A stretch of DNA of 64,000 nucleotides from NCBI RefSeq assembly GCF_902167145.1, contig NC_050099.1, positions 60,778,942-60,842,941 of the forward strand, read 5' to 3'. Below, in pieces: positions 33,402 through 46,415 of the stretch. The translations under genes and the position numbers were made by a program. Each line of letters starts with the position of its first letter. The stretch's first letter is position 1. Below the pieces are notes generated by a model. The model had not been told where the DNA came from. It did no database searches and worked only from the letters and a program-made list of their open reading frames with translations. Origin of the DNA: Zea mays (lineage: Eukaryota; Streptophyta; Magnoliopsida; Poales; Poaceae).

Positions 33402-35740
33402 TATGATACCTAGTTTGCAAAGAAGAGAAGTTGGAGTTTATTCTTTCCTTGTTTCTTTTTTCTTTCTTTCTTTCGGGTGGTACGCTTTTGGGGTTGGGAA
33501 TTTTTGGGGAAGCATTCACCAGTAAAATAGTAGAATTTTGGTTAGACTCATGCGCTAGGGGGGGTCGGGGGTTGACGTGTGAACGAGTTGGGCCGTGGTT
33601 CTTGATCTGGCCCACTAGTTCCCCTAACCCTAGCCGCCCCTCCCTTAATCCCTTAGGATTTTTTTCAGCCACCCCCTCCCCTTTCTCTTGTGCAGCCCCC
33701 CCCCCTCTCTCTAGGCTTGGAGGACGCCCCTCTCACTCCTCCACCCATTTGCAGCCGCCACCCCACCTCCCCCATCAAACCCTAGCCGCCCCCTCCTCAA
33801 GCCCTTCTCTCCAAGGTGCCATTCCTTTCCCGCTCGGATCTACGTCGCGTTGGTGCATGTATCCAATTGGATTTTGGTGGAGGGAAGAAGGGAGGAAAGG
33901 GGGATGATTCAAGGTGATTTTGAGATTGTATCTTGTTTAATTGTGTTGTAATCCAATTGATTATATGTTTACCTATCCGAATCGGTAGAGGTGCTGTCCT
34001 GAAATTTTGTGGGTGGGCGAACAGCAGTAGTTCTAGGGATTTCTGGGAATTTTTCGTGGGTAATTAGTGGGGATCAGTGGGTGAATCATGTAGAGCTTTG
34101 TCATACCTTTCCAACGGGTACTTATGCGCTCAATTCGGAGTTATAATTTAGGAGATATCGTTGTTTGAATCCGGTTATGTTGCTGTAAAAAAACAGATTT
34201 TCAGGTGGGTGAACAGCAGTAGTATTAGCAGTTTCTGGGCATTTTTCGTGGGTAATTAGTGTTAACCAGTATGATAATAATGTAGGGCTTTGTCTTATCT
34301 TTCCAATGAGTACTTATGCGCTTGATTTGGAATTATATTTCAAAAGATATCGCTGTTTGAATCCGGGTATGTCGCTGTCCAAAAGACAAAAAAAACAGAT
34401 TACAGGGTTCATCTTGTGGACTGTTTTGGGCTAATTAGATGTTGGAATTTAATTATAAATTGTGTACAAAACTTGTGGGGAATTTTATGTATATGCCTCT
34501 GGAGTTTTTGTTTGTTACCACTGCTGTCATAATTTTAAAGTTATGAAATTATTAAGCAGCCCCGCTGCAGTTTGGTGGGTGTGGGGAGAGATGTAACCCG
34601 CGGCGTGGTTTGAGTTTGTGCGTAGGTGCGGCATCGCTTATGAGCCTGATTATGTGAAATTGGTGCACTAAGTTGTGTGTCAAAAACAGGTGGTGGACTT
34701 CCGGATCGTACTTAGGGATTTGCCCGAACTTCCAGTAAAGGCAAGTAAATACAGTGGTGGTTGCTACCGTTTGGTTTGCATCCTATTCCCTGTCATTGAG
34801 TATGCATAAGTTTTAATTATGTTAATCATTGAATTCTATGATGAAGTTTATTTGTTTGGAAGTATTAATTCTCAATTGTCTAATATGGTGGATGATCATA
34901 ATTTGTTAATGATATATGTGGTTGATTCCCATCTTGGATGAAGTTGAAGTATCTTTTTGAATCACGTTATATGAAGTGTTGTAGGCATGACATGCACATC
35001 GCATCATCCATCTTGCATTTTGAAGTTATGTCGTGATCTTATGGTCCGACCGTACCGGTACATTTTTAGCATCGTACGTTGTCCGAGGAGGGGTACGATG
35101 CGGCTTCATATCCTTAGAGGTATGAAGGCAGAAGTCATTCTTGCATTTGCAGACATTTGCACTCATGAGGTATATATATATGAAGTGTGACATTACTATG
35201 TTACTATTGTGGTTTCTACCTGCGAGGTGTGGTGACTAGGTGTGTTGTACGTTGTATACGTGCTGCACCTTCGTAATAAGAAGGTTGTGGAATCAAGTGG
35301 TGGTAAAACAATGTTCTTATGTGGTTAAACAGTTTGATATTATTTTACTTGCTGAGATGTGTCATCTCACTCTTGCATTACTCAATGCAGGTACTTTATA
35401 CATGTTGGGAATGAGGGGAGTAGCAGCACGTCCACTTTCACTCTCACAATAGCGCTGCCGAGGTGCAGCCATGATTTAATTAGAAATTTATTGTCAAAGG
35501 AAGTTTGTTTTTTTAACTAGTCGTGCGCACTAGTTAATTCAGTTCATGTCGTATGTTTAACTTCTCTTTGCTAGCCGATTAATAGTACTTAGTATGTTTT
35601 TGTCATGATATATGTTTATACACTGTTGCCCCTCGTTTATGCAATTTTGCAAAGGGAATGCTGCCGAAATTTTATATATAGATGGCAGAAGTGTTGTTTA
35701 GTAGCATTCCGGGGTGTTTGTGGACCCTCGGGGTGTTACA
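33402..35740 (+). repeat. 5' LTR of element D
   Basis: It begins TATGATACC, where the 3' LTR has TGTGATACC, so the TG end is mutated. It ends CTCGGGGTGTTACA. It contains an internal direct repeat of about 190 bp (around 34009-34200 and 34205-34390), both copies with GAACAGCAGTAGT and CTTTCCAA motifs. Confidence 0.93.
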
Positions 35741-38700
35741 GTTGGTATCAGAGGATAGGCTTTAGATTTTATGCAATCTGAAGATAAATTTGACACACTT
35801 GCACATATAGGAAGGGTATGGGTTCGTATATCTTTCATATTAGTATTTTATTGTATAGATGACTAGAATGTTCTTATTCCAAATCCCTTTATGGTTTGAT
35901 GGGGTATGTCGTTAACGACGTAATGCTTGATATGATATGTTACTTCTATTTAATATTGGTTTCTTGATGTGGTTGTTATTTAAGTTATTATGCAAGTGAA
36001 GCTACTAATGTACTTGTTTTATATCTATATGCTTGACTGTGGATGTTTTCAAATCTCTGAGCTATTACTATCATATATTTCTATATGCTTGACTGTGGAT
36101 GTTTTTTTCCAAAAGGATTCTTGGGTTCTAGTACTTGTAGGACCGATTGTTTATTGAGCTTGTGTATAGTGGGTCTAATCCGACTTGGTGTAGTGTGAAA
36201 ACACTATATAATGTAGTTTTATGGTGTTGTTGAGTTTGATTGACTGTTGGGTTACAACCCAACTTATCAATGTAATATTTCCGTGGGTGCAATGCTTTGC
36301 GCCTCACCTTTTTTTTGGCTAGTGTGGCTACTTGCTAACTTGATCTTAGTATAAAATTGGTTTGTCTCTATAGAGCAAAGGCAACGTTGTAATGTCTATG
36401 AAATCTTGAGACTGGTAGAACTCAAGTGAATTTGTAAGATGACGTAGATTGATAAGTCCAACCATGTTTACCTGATGGGTTTTCTTATTATGTGCAACCT
36501 TATTTTTAAAAATAAATAGGGTGGTTTCAAGTGGATTTTATGTCGTGCATGTTTTCCTTCTATGGCTTGTTTCAATAGCCATAAAGGCTATGCATAATTT
36601 TTAGTTGTTGTAGGCTAGTCATGTGGACGATATTGACAATCCGTTTTATATATTTTTTTTATTATTTGCCAACGTTGTATGGTAGTTTGATTTTTTTTAT
36701 GATCAGTTTCTCTATGCATGCTTGTTGAATCATTATTTAGACCGCTTTATCTTAAACGAAGTCAATGCTTAACTGGGAGTTGCTTATGTTTGTTAGTCAT
36801 CTATCTCTTTAATGATGAGGTTGTTGCATCGGATTGAGATTTTTTTATATGAATGATGGTTTGATAGATCATGTATGTCTACTACTTTGAATGCATCCTG
36901 TGATATCACGAGGTACAAATTGTTCAAGTGCAGTAATAGTAGGTTTTGTTGTATGTGAGGTTAATCAAGGTAGTTTGGTTATGTGGATTGTCTTATTGAA
37001 GTCCAATTACTACTGTTGAGCACAGTATCATGTTATTATTTTAGTATTGAAAGTAATATTTATGAAGCTTTTGCATGAGTCTGTGTCAAGAAGTATATTA
37101 GTTTTCTTGTTGTTATCCCTCCATTGCTTTATGAGTATTGTAAATTTTATCTCTTTTGAGAGGAGAAAAAGACGTTATATGATGTGAGCACCATTTGCTT
37201 CACGTCAACAGAATAGTTGTGGAGAGCTCTGGTAGTGGGATTCTAGTGTAATAACAACCATGTTTTATAGTGCTAGAGACGGGTATGCCAGTTGTTTCAT
37301 ACATTGTCGATACATGGATGTTTGACCTTAGTGGCATTAACAAACGAGGTTGTTGAATCCGTTGATTGTTGTGCTTAGTGTTCTAACCTATTAGGTAAAG
37401 TGTTGTTCAAAGGCTTTGGGGAGTTGCATCCCCATTTGGTAGTGGAAAATCCTAGTGTGATTGCACCTGCCAATGCCTTGGGTTTTATTTTATATTGTTT
37501 TTTTATGGGTAAGGTGTTGTTTGGTTTTGGGAGTCATCTTAACTTAGTTGGAGGCTGAATCAGGCTTCACTTATCTAGAATGTTTTGTAGTAGGTTTCTT
37601 CATCTTTGCATAGGATGCTTAATCACCCAGTTTGGTCTAAACATTTGAGAGTTATGGGTTTCCTATAGCAGCCTTAATTTTGTACGGAAGTATAGACATC
37701 GAAGACGGTAAATTTTGGTCTTTGCTGGATTATGAAAGTTTTAGTAATTTCATGATCTTTCCAAAGAGTATTGGTTTGTAATTTTCATTGCATATAATTG
37801 GAGTTAGGCTACTCTAAAGTTGTTGCACCGTTGTGTCTGAACTTTAGGTGTCGTTAAAACCACCAATAAATCGACCGCGTTTTGATAGTTTCAGAGCCCA
37901 AATTTGGGAATTCTCTTTAACCAAAACTTTTAGTTTTTCTCAGTATCTTTTAATGGGTATTTACTTGTAATTGTCTGTTAAATAGTTTGGGTGACGTGGT
38001 TGTCCGGATATAAGTCGAATCTCCGATGTGTAGTATCTCAGGCTGAGTTTAGCTGTAGGTCATGCAGATTTGAGGGCTATAAAGATAAATTTGGGTGCAA
38101 GTTTATTGCAAAAGTCGTGGACAATTTCCAAACTTTTCCAACCCGTGATCGTTGCAGTTTTAAGTTGAGTATAACAGGAGTTATAGGATTTTGAATTTTA
38201 GTTGTCCATTGTTTCTATCATATCAGTTTTGCAACAAAGCAGTTTGCATTGTTTTATCGGTTTGGAAACCAATTCCGAGACACTCATTATAATAAAAGTT
38301 TTATGGAATGTTATAATCTTTCCAATGAGTTTATATTTGCAAAATTTTGTTAGATGTAGAGAGTTATGAGGTTTTGAATTTATGGGTCATGCTCCGTCAA
38401 GTTCTGGTGGCAGATCTTGTATGTCACCTTACAAGTCAAATTAAAAATGGGAGATAAAATAAAACCTTGTTTATCCTTTGAATACGAAAGTTGTAGATCA
38501 TGAAGTTTAGATGATTTTACAATATTTTTTGTTATCATTGCTTTTATAGTGAAAGAGGTAGAAACAGAATGAACATTTGTGTTGTTGATTGTCAATTTTC
38601 TATTTAGGGATATTTCCATGGAAGTTTGGGTTATAGTGAGCTCTTTCGCAATCCATGTTAATTACGTGTATGGTGGGAGGGAATAGACGTAGTGGTTGTG

Positions 38701-40410
38701 ATAGTTATCTTGTTTATGTATATGTGGAGCGTGGGCTGAAACACAGAGATAGCGAGGGACATTTGAATAGGCCAGTACGTATTGTTGTGAAGCCATGTTT
38801 TCTGGTCTTGGCGTGATTGCGTAAGTATGAAATAGTTACGTCGTGTGAAGTCTAGGTTGAGATGGAGATTGTGTGAGTTATTGGATGGATATATATGCAT
38901 AGTATAATTAAAAAAAGAGAGTTCTTCGATGGGATGATATAATGTATAGAATGTGCTCGGATGGATATATGGGCAGGCATAGTATGGTTAAATCGATTCT
39001 TGCTTGCATGATGTGAGATTAGGCTTAAAATGATTTAAAAAGTTAGCATATTGCTTCTATCCTTATGTTGGATCTAAGTGTCTCGTAATGAAGAACCTAA
39101 AGTTATTAGTCCTTCGATGAACGCTTAATCTTAGAAGAGTATAGAACCTGAATAAATCTATTGCTTGTTGTTTGGGACTGTATGACCAGTTTTGGTTATG
39201 CAGTTAGTTCAATGAATTAAACCATGTTTTCTGTAGAGGTGTTGTATATAAAAGTTGTTGCAAACTTCTTCATCTTACTTGTGTAAACATTTCATGACCA
39301 TAGGTCTAGAAGCTTGGGAGTTATGATTTTCTCAAGTCTAGTCTTGGAATCTGTCCAGATTCTGTACAGATTTCGAAACTGACCTTGTTTGTCTAAGTTA
39401 AACTTCGAATCAGTTCTTATAAATTATAAAGAAGTGGTAGTACTTTCCTTAATCTTTCCAACAAATTTTGGATCACCCTTTTTGGTGACCTATAAGTTAA
39501 GCTACAGCTGTTTTAAGTGGAATCTTTGAATCTATCCAAATTTGGACAGCAAAGCCTTTCTTATGTCTTTTGATCTTGATATGCATTGAATTAACCTAAT
39601 CTGTTTATAAATGAAATATAGACAATTTTACTAGCTTCCTAAAAAGTCTAGGAGCGCCTCAATTGGATGACTGAGACTCCAATTATGGATTTTGAAGTGA
39701 GTAGTTGAATTATGTCCAAGTTTGGACAAAATTTACGTTTTGCATTGTTTGGCCTTTCTAAGTGTCAAATCTTGGGGTGATGATAATACCAAGGGTATAG
39801 TGGACTTTGTAAGCTTTCCATAAAGTCCTAGTTTACTACTTTTGGATGCATATTTTGTGAGTTATGAGCAAAACAATTAACTGTTGTGCTGCTGTCTAGA
39901 AATATGCAAGCATTAAATTGGTCTTTTGAAGTTACTCTTGTTTGAATAGGTTTGGTTTAGGCTATAGGAGCACCGTATGTATTGCATTTATATATATATT
40001 CATTGAAGTACTTGCATGTGTCAAGGTTGATTTGGTGTCAGGAAAGCTTTGTCCGAGGTATATAGGACCGTCTACTATCTTAGCCCGAGTTGGCAGCTTG
40101 GCTTAGCACATGCAATTGTCGGAGTCTATGATCAGTGTACACCATGTATTCCATGTCTCTATGTTGAGAAAGTATTTGCAGAATCCAGATCAATAAATCG
40201 AGCTAGAGTCGATTCCCATGTAGCAAGACCTGACTCTAGAGTGTCGTCTGCTGCGTATCCTAGAATCCTTGAAGCTCGAGGAGCTGATGCGGCAGAAGTA
40301 CCCTGAACTTTTCGTTATGGGGTGAGTTTTTGTCATCGCTGATCTTTCCTTTGGTCGTTCTGATAGAAGCGTCAGAATTCGAGGTCGAATTCTTTTCAAG
40401 GAGGGTAGAG
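35741..40410 (+). other. Non-coding interior of element D with recurrent ~180-bp module
   Basis: This AT-rich sequence has no recognisable gene. From about 37.7 kb rightward a degenerate module recurs: a CTTTCCAA-like motif, then about 40-60 bp later a GGAGTTAT-like motif, sometimes TGTCCAAATTTGGACA. Anchors are near 37757, 37940, 38133, 38317, 38500, 39293, 39462, 39640 and 39815. The first 2 kb (35.8-37.7 kb) show no such pattern. Confidence 0.6.
35742..35754 (+). other. Primer binding site of element D
   Basis: TTGGTATCAGAGG lies one base after the LTR and is complementary to the initiator tRNA-Met 3' end apart from its last base. Confidence 0.85.
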
Positions 40411-42754
40411 TGTGATACCCAGTTTGCAAAGAAGAGAAGTTGGAGTTTATTCTTTCCTTGTTTCTTTTTTCCTTCTTTCTTTCGGGTGGTACGCTTTTGG
40501 GGTTGGGAATTTTTGGGGAAGCATTCACCAGTAAAATAGTAGAATTTTGGTTAGACTCATGCGCTAGGGGGGGTCGGGGGTTGACGTGTGAACGAGTTGG
40601 GCCGTGGTTCTTGATCCGGCCCACTAGTTCCCCTAACCCTAGCCGCCCCTCCCTTAATCCCTTGGGATTTTTTTCAGCCACACCCTCCACTTTCTCTTGT
40701 GCAGCCGCCCCCCCCCTCTCTCTAGGCTTGGAGGACGCCCCTCTCACTCCTCCACCCATTTGCAGCCACCACCCCACCTCCCCCATCAAACCCTAGCCGC
40801 CCCCTCCTCAAGCCCTTCTCTCCAAGGTGTCATTCCTTTCCCGCTCGGATCTACGTCTCGTTGGTGCATGTCTCCAATTGGATTTTGGTGGAGGGAAGAA
40901 GGGAGCAAAGGGGGAGGATTCAAGGTGATTTTGAGATTGTATCTTGTTTAATTGTGTTGTAATCCAATTGATTATATGTTTACCTATCCGAATCGGTAGA
41001 GGTGCTGTCCTGAAATTTTGTGGGTGGGCGAACAGCAGTAGTTCTAGGGATTTCTGGGAATTTTTCGTGGGTAATTAGTGGGGATCAGTGGGTGAATCAT
41101 GTAGAGCTTTGTCATACCTTACCAACGGGTACTTATGCGCTCGATTCGGAGTTATAATTTAGGAGATATCGTTGTTTGAATCCGGTTATGTTGCTGTCCA
41201 AAAAAACAGATTTTCAGGTGGTTGAACAGCAGTAGTATTAGCAGTTTCTGGGCATTTTTCGTGGGTAATTAGTGTTAACCAGTATGATAATAATGTAGGG
41301 CTTTGTCTTATCTTTCCAATGAGTACTTATGCGCTTGATTTGGACTTATATTTCAAAAGATATCGCTATTTGAATCCGGGTATGTCGCTGTCCAAAAGAC
41401 AAAAAAAACAGATTACAGGGTTCATCTTGTGGACTGTTTTGGGCTAATTAGATGTTGGAATTTAATTATAAATTGTGTACAAAACTTGTGAGGAATTTTA
41501 TGTAGATGCCTCTGGAGTTTTTGTTTGTTACCACTGCTGTCATAATTTTAAAGTTATGAAATTATTAAGCAGCCCCGCTCCAGTTTGGTGGGTGTGGGGA
41601 GAGATGTAACCCGCGGCGGGGTTTGAGTTTGTGCGTAGGTGCGGCGTCGCTTATGAGCCTGATTATGTGAAATTGGTGCACTAAGTTGTGTGTCAAAAAC
41701 AGATGGTGGACTTCCGGATCGTACTTAGGGATTTGCCCGAACTTCCGGTAAAGGCAAGTAAATACAGTGGTGGTTGCTACCGTTTGGTTTGCATTCTATT
41801 CCCTATCATTGAGTATGCATAAGTTTTAATTATGTTAATCATTGAATTCTATGATGAAGTTTATTTGTTTGGAAGTATTAATTCTCAATTGTCTAATATG
41901 GTGGATGATCATAATTTGTTAATGATATATGTGGTTGATTCCCATCTTGGATGAAGTTGAAGTATCTTTTTGAATCACGTTATATGAAGTGTTGTAGGCA
42001 TGACATGCACATCGCATCATCCATCTTGCATTTTGAAGTTATGTCGTGATCTTATGGTCCGACCGTACCAGTACATTTTTAGCACCGTACGTTGCCCGAG
42101 GAGGGGTACGATGCGGCTTCATATCCTTAGAGGTATGAAGGCAGAAGTCATTCTTGCATTTGCAGACATTTGCACTCATGAGGTATATATATATGAAGTG
42201 TGACATTACTATGTTACTATTGTGGTTTCTACCTGCGAGGTGTGGTGACTAGGTGTGTTGTACGTTGTATACGTGTTGCACCTTCGTAATAAGAAGGTTG
42301 TGGAATCAAGTGGTGGTAAAACAATGTTCTTATGTGGTTAAACAGTTTGATATTATTTTACTTGCTGAGATGTGTCATCTCACTCTTGCATTACTCAATG
42401 CAAGTACTTGATACATGTTGTGAATGAGGGGAGTAGCAGCACGTCCACTTTCACTCTCACAATAGCGCTGCCGAGGTGCAGCCATGATTTAATTAGAAAT
42501 TTATTGTCAAAGGAAGTTTGTTTTTTTAACTAGTCGTGCGCACTAGTTAATTCAGTTCATGTCGTATGTTTAACTTCTATTTGCTAGCCGATTAATAGTA
42601 CTTAGTATGTTTTTGTCATGATATATGTTTATACACTATTGCCCCCTCGTTTATGCAATTTTGCAAAGGGGATGTTGCCGAAATTTTATATATAGATGGC
42701 AGAAGTGTTGTTTAGTACCATTCCGGGGTGTTTGTGGACCCTCGGGGTGTTACA
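40411..42754 (+). repeat. 3' LTR of element D
   Basis: It begins TGTGATACCCAG after the PPT and ends GGGGTGTTACA. The same internal repeat as in the 5' LTR is present. Differences from the 5' LTR are scattered single bases and a few one- or two-base indels. Confidence 0.93.
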
Positions 42755-42759
42755 GATAT

Positions 42760-45566
42760 GTAGAATTTATTAACAATTATGCCTAGTGAAGAAAAACCAA
42801 GTTAGTTAATAACTTAGGGTTTCCTTGTTATAAGAGGCTCTTAGGGGTTTATGCTTATCAATTTAGGTTTGAGGTTTTGCCTAGAGATAAGCATAATGGA
42901 TTAAGACTTGGATTGCCCCTTAAATGTTTTAGTTGGCACTCAAGGGGTTTTGCTGGTTTGGTTAGGGTAACATTAGTCTCCACTATTACTTCCCCTTTTG
43001 ATTTTCTATTTATGATTTTAGGGTGGGTTTGAACTACAACAGTGATTTAAATTCTTCCAAAACTTCTGTAAAAATTACAGTGGGTTACTATTGGTCATTG
43101 TAGTCTACCCTATAAATTTGAGGTCCAGAATAATTAGAATATGCCCTGGACAAAAATAACAACAATAGGGGCAAAGGGGTCACTTTGTACTACAACTCTT
43201 ATCTAGGGTGGGTTCTGTACTAAAAGTCATTTTTGCTGGTATCTATAGGTAATAATATGCTTCTGTGCAAAAAATCACAGAGGGCTACTTAGTGGTTATT
43301 TAGTTATGATTTTCTAAAGTTTAAGGCTAAAAAGACACTTACAACTAACTTGTTATTTGAAAAATGTCAAACTACAAAACTCATAATTTTTCTATGTTTA
43401 TAATAACAAAACATTAGTTATCCTAAGGTTTGGGGTGTTTTCTCCTCAGAGTTATTTTTCTAGGGTTTTTCTAAGTTTTCCTTGTTTTCTTAAAATAAAA
43501 GGTGTCTCATTTCTTTTGTACTAAACAAGGGTCTAACAAAATTTTCTAGTGAACTATACTGAATAAGGGAGCTAACAAAAATGTGGGTGCTCCCTGGTTC
43601 TTATTTTAAACTACCTTTTATATTTTCTTTAACTTTAAGCTAAAAATGATTTAAATGGCAAACTCTACCTTAATTTGGTGTACAGAGGGGTTTATTATTT
43701 TTAAACAGGTTAGGAAGTGACTAAGTGCTTCTTTGAATTTTCTTAATCCGAGTCTAATAGTATAGCTATTTTTCCCTATTTCAATTAGCTTTTGACCAGT
43801 TTATCATTTAAATCAAAACTTTGAAGTTTTCTGCAACACTTAGGAGATTTATATTTTTCCTAAGTAGTTTACATTATTTAGGATCTCGCAAAATTGGTTT
43901 GACTCGATTTAGGTGAACAAAACTGAAGTTATGAATTTTTCAAGTTCTGTTTGTATTTAAATCAGAATTTTTAAAAAGGTTTCTGGAAAACCCATTTGCA
44001 TTGAAGACCCTGGGTTCTTTCTAAATCAATCCCTTCATTTATACCCCTGCGCCACTATTCATTTGAGTCGCTGACACTGCAACAATCCCCCTGGTCTTTC
44101 CCTCTTCTCCCCCGAGGTCCCTCCCTTCATTTAAATAGTACCCGCGGGAGTAAACAGGGCGGCGCGGCTTACCGGCGGCGAGGGAGGTCCGACGAAGGGC
44201 GGGGTTGGCTCTGGGAGGTTCTTGTGGTCACAGCGAGGTGCGGTTCGACGGCGGTGGTGGCCGGAATCGGTCGGTCCACGTGCGCAGGCGGGTGAACTCG
44301 TTGGCGGCGAGTGCTCCGGCCTAACCACGGCAATACCGGTCAATCCAAGGGCACGGGGAGCATCACGGGATGTCAAGCAATCGACTCGTGCAAGGAATCG
44401 GAGAATGACGTACTGTGGCGCTCGGTCCACGCTTGCCGGCGGTCGGGTGAAGTCCGGCGATCGTGAACTGGCTTCTCCGGCGAGGCAAAGTTCGATTCCT
44501 CGCTCGGGGAGCTTCACCGAGGCACGCAGGGTCTACTCCGTGGATCAGACGGGGTTGGGAGAGGCTCTGCTGGCCGGTCTACGGTGGCGGGGGATCGGGT
44601 GGCCGCGGGCACGCCACGCGTGGGGCAACGCCGGTGATCTAGTGCTCCGGTGAGGTCGAGCGCGTGCGGGGGAGTACGGTTGAAGTCTCTGGGGGCTTTA
44701 TAGGCGCGGGTGCGGGCAACGGTGCCGGCTCGGCCTGGTGCGACGTGGGGCACGCGGAGGCGGGTGTCGGGCGTGCTCTAGCGAGCCCAGGGCGCGTCGA
44801 ACACGTGGCTTTTTGTTTCTGCTCTTGTTGTACCCCTTGCTGAGCAGCCAAACGTGCGAATCTTGCCCTAAGACCTTTGAGAGATCTCTTCCCTGCACCT
44901 AGGGCTACCTAGTTCATGTGAGTTCCAAGGGAAGATGTGGTCGGGCTAGAGAGATATGGGGGTGGGAAGTCGGCTCTGTCAGAGCTGTCCACACCGAGAC
45001 AAAACTTGTGCGAGGTCATGTCAAACGACTTAGGGTTGGTTTCAAATTTTTCCAGGGTGTTCTAGAGGTCTTTAGGCGCCACTTTGTCAATTGGGTCAAG
45101 TGGTTTTGAAGTTTGAATAAGGGTGAACATGTTTGATCTTTGGAAGAGGGTTGGTTTTGGACTTAGAAAAATTCTGATTTTCCTTTTATGCTCATCCCTT
45201 TGGTGAACCTTTTGGGGTTTTTCTGAAATCTTTTTGGGGTCACTTTCTTGCTATTTTTTGTAGGGTATTAAGTGTACTACATCTTTTATAATTGGCCCAA
45301 GTCATGATCATGTGGTTTTCATAGCCCTTTGGTCATACTCACTTCTAGGGCTCCCATTGTCCAAAGGGGTTTGAATTAGGGTTTGGGCAATTCTCCCCAC
45401 TATATGTGCATGATAAGCCAAGGCATGACCTCTAAGATGAGTTGCACTTACTTAGGATCTTGATTTCCATGTTTGGTGTACTTTGCTCAAGTTAAACCAC
45501 ATGTGATGATGGGCTTGACTTGTGTAGTCTTGAGTGAAGACCCTAAGTAACACCTGGGGTGTTACA
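42760..45566 (-). repeat. 5' LTR of chromovirus C, outer part (U3, promoter, start of leader)
   Basis: It continues the LTR after element D and ends GGTGTTACA at 45566, followed by GTGTG. TATA on the minus strand is at 44694-44703. It matches 22752-25563 closely. Confidence 0.94.
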
Positions 45567-46415
45567 GTGTGTAGGGAGCGGAGAACTCATGCTTGACACC
45601 TTCCTCCTCAAGATACTCATCCACTTTCATATTCTTGAACTCGGACCCGTTGTCGCTTCTTATCTTTTTCACCTTGAGCTCAAATTCGTTTTGAGCCCTC
45701 TTTAGAAAGCACTTTAGGGTCCCTTGGGTTTCTGATTTATCTTCCCCCGATGCTGAGGTAGGCGACGGGTCCAAAAAGATCCATATGAAGGAGCTCCAGT
45801 GGTCTTGAGGTTGTCATCACATTCTTGTTGTGATGAGTGTTTCCCACCTGTTTCCCTGCCTGACAAGCTGCACAAGGTATGTCTTTCTCGAAGCAGACAT
45901 TGGTTAGTCCTAGCACATGTTCTCCCTTTAGAAGTTTATGAAGGTTCTTCATCCCAACATGTGCTAGACGGCGATGCCACAGCCAGCCCATGCTAGTCTT
46001 AGCTATTAAGCATGCATCTAGATCGGCCTCCTCTTTCAAAAAATCAACTAGGTAGAGTTTGTCGTCTAATACACCCTTAAACGCTAATGAACCATCACTC
46101 CCTTCTAAAGACAGAAACATCAACATTTGTAAACAAACAATTGTAGCCCATGTGGCACAATTGACTTACAGACAAGAGGTTGTAACCAAGCGACTCTACT
46201 AGAAATACGTTTGAAATGGAGTGCTCGTTAGTGATGGCTATCTTGCCCAAGCCTTTGACCTTGCCTTGGTTCCCATCTCCAAAGATGATCGTATCCTAGG
46301 AATCCTTGTTCTTGATGTAGGAGGTGAACATCTTCTTCTCCCCCGTCATGTGGTTTGTGCATCCGCTGTCGATAATCTAGCTTGAGCTCCCAGATGCATA
46401 AACCTGCAAGACAAT
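45567..46415 (-). pseudogene. Sirevirus B pol: protease, GAG-pre-integrase and start of integrase
   Basis: Minus strand: protease (IIDSGCTNHMTG text near 46378), then the GAG-pre-integrase domain (LWHRRLAHVGMKNL and CAACQAGKQ, the His/Cys zinc site), then integrase (LHMDLFGPV, RSDNGSEFKN, EFSAPYT). A deletion near 45748 joins LSIGG directly to DKSETQGTLK. It removes the segment that normally holds DDFSRFTW and shifts the frame. Stops occur near 46380 and 46300. At 45567 the gene is cut by element C and resumes at 21188. Confidence 0.87.

Larger units (their letters stand above)
33402..42754 (+). mobile_element. Large coding-free LTR element D (LARD-like)
   Basis: LTRs of 2339 bp (33402-35740) and 2344 bp (40411-42754) surround a 4670-bp interior, with exact GATAT duplications. 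A tRNA-Met PBS and a PPT (CAAGGAGGGTAGAG, 40397-40410) set the plus orientation. The interior has no frame above about 85 codons and no gag or pol motif, so the element depends on others for movement. Its 2.3 kb LTRs and non-coding core fit the 'large retrotransposon derivative' class. About 40 LTR differences (1.7 percent) make it the youngest of the nest. Confidence 0.92.
21194..45566 (-). mobile_element. Ty3/gypsy chromovirus C (Tekay/Del type), 4.37 kb LTRs, minus strand
   Basis: It is flanked by GTGTG at 21189-21193 and 45567-45571, inside element B's integrase. Left LTR 21194-25563 is 4370 bp. The right LTR 31839-45566 is also exactly 4370 bp after subtracting element D and its 5-bp duplication. 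The minus-strand order is LTR, tRNA-Met-type PBS, an extra ORF, gag, protease-RT-RNase H-integrase with a chromodomain-like end, PPT, LTR. Without D the element is about 15 kb. Sampled LTR divergence is about 2.2 percent (34 differences in ~1545 bp). Confidence 0.94.

Noticed and set aside
33431..33907. 158-codon frame in the LTR of element D, with a counterpart at 40440-40796
   Set aside because: CT/GA-rich low-complexity leader sequence. The frame is not kept in the second LTR, where a small indel breaks it.
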